A stretch of DNA of 7,172 bases from contig JAATEZ010000380.1 of assembly GCA_015655485.1 (NCBI GenBank), positions 1 through 7,172 on the forward strand, read 5' to 3'. The notes beneath the pieces were generated by a model. It worked only from the letters and a program-made list of their open reading frames with translations, searched no databases and had not been told where the DNA came from. Positions 6,927 through 7,172 of the stretch are shown piece by piece (positions within the stretch are counted from its first letter, which is position 1; every line of letters starts with the position of its first letter). Position numbers and translations under genes: made by a program. This DNA comes from Lactobacillales bacterium (GTDB lineage: Bacteria; Bacillota; Bacilli; Lactobacillales; Vagococcaceae).

Positions 6927-6944
6927 ATGTCAGAAAGTTCACAA
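6927..6944. promoter_or_regulatory. Rex-operator-like site upstream of the rex promoter
   Basis: ATGTCAG-AAAG-TTCACAA has the 7-4-7 form of the known Rex site TTGTGAA-N4-TTCACAA. The right arm is perfect and the left arm matches 4 of 7. It ends 5 bases before the -35 box. Function is inferred. Confidence 0.4.
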
Positions 6945-6949
6945 AGTCA

Positions 6950-6978
6950 TTGAAAAGATAAAACAGGAGTGATAAACT
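6950..6978 (+). promoter_or_regulatory. Promoter of rex
   Basis: TTGAAA (6950-6955), a 17-base spacer and TAAACT (6973-6978) form a moderate sigma-A promoter. Transcription would start near 6985, leaving a leader of about 30 bases before the rex start codon. Confidence 0.6.
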
Positions 6979-6981
6979 TAT

Positions 6982-6999
6982 ATGTGAAAGTTACTACAA
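6982..6999. promoter_or_regulatory. Second Rex-operator-like site at the rex transcription start
   Basis: ATGTGAA-AGTT-ACTACAA fits the same 7-4-7 arrangement: left arm 6 of 7, right arm 4 of 7. It covers the predicted transcription start and lies between the -10 box and the ribosome site, where bound repressor would block transcription. Confidence 0.35.
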
Positions 7000-7015
7000 G
7001 AAGGGAGTCAAAAAG

Positions 7016-7172
7016 ATGACAGAGCAGCAAGTAGAGAACAAACCGATTCCTAAAGCTACAGCTAAAAGACTGCCATTATATTTTCGCTATCTCAATATGT
7101 TGAATGATGCGGGCGTAAAAAGAATCAAATCTAAAGAATTCAGCCAGTTGATACAAGTTCCTTCCGCAACGA
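7016..7172 (+). CDS. rex: Redox-sensing transcriptional repressor Rex, 5' part only
   Basis: Rex is a dimeric DNA-binding repressor that senses the NADH/NAD+ ratio through a C-terminal Rossmann domain and controls fermentation and respiration genes. Only the first 52 codons are present. They contain the typical N-terminal winged-helix start: IPKATAKRLPLYFRYLNML, then a turn and FSQLIQVPSAT, which matches the recognition region (V-SATIRRD in homologues) just before the window ends. The ATG at 7016 has AAGGGAG at 7001-7007 about 8 bases upstream. It has its own promoter at 6950-6978 and is separated from thiI by a terminator. Two Rex-like sites around the promoter suggest autoregulation. The NADH-binding domain lies outside, so completeness cannot be judged. 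Confidence 0.93.
   Translation, partial: MTEQQVENKPIPKATAKRLPLYFRYLNMLNDAGVKRIKSKEFSQLIQVPSAT

Overview
This window looks like chromosome of a low-GC Gram-positive bacterium in the Lactobacillales, probably Enterococcus or a close relative. The grounds are AT-rich intergenic DNA, strong AGGAG-type ribosome sites, an EzrA cell-division protein, a Rex redox repressor and the order ezrA - cysteine desulfurase - thiI. That order resembles Bacillus subtilis, where ezrA, braB, nifZ and thiI lie together. Genus-level placement is inference.

Layout. Positions 1-1157 (minus strand) hold most of an aspartate kinase, cut by the left edge. A 405-bp divergent intergenic region (1158-1562) carries a promoter for each direction, a CodY-box-like sequence beside the kinase promoter, a long AT-only hairpin and T-tract upstream of the ezrA promoter, and a possibly structured leader of about 180 nt before ezrA. 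ezrA (1563-3293) is complete and closed by a clear terminator. From about 3372 to 4043 lies a decayed gene, read in several frames, that I recognise as the C-terminal half of a PepV/Sapep-type M20 dipeptidase; nothing recognisable follows until a good promoter at 4282-4310. That promoter drives a two-gene operon, cysteine desulfurase (4377-5525) and thiI (5565-6782), closed by a terminator. The window ends with the first 52 codons of rex (7016 onward), preceded by a promoter flanked by two sequences that resemble Rex operators.

How the genes work together. The desulfurase and ThiI form a sulfur relay: the desulfurase takes sulfur from cysteine as a persulfide and ThiI uses it to make 4-thiouridine in tRNA. 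The other intact genes are independent units: aspartate-family amino acid synthesis (kinase), control of FtsZ ring assembly (EzrA) and NADH/NAD+ sensing (Rex).

I see no phage, IS element, CRISPR array, tRNA or rRNA, and no evident new multi-gene system. The most interesting items are the dipeptidase remnant, the paired Rex-like sites and the ezrA leader.
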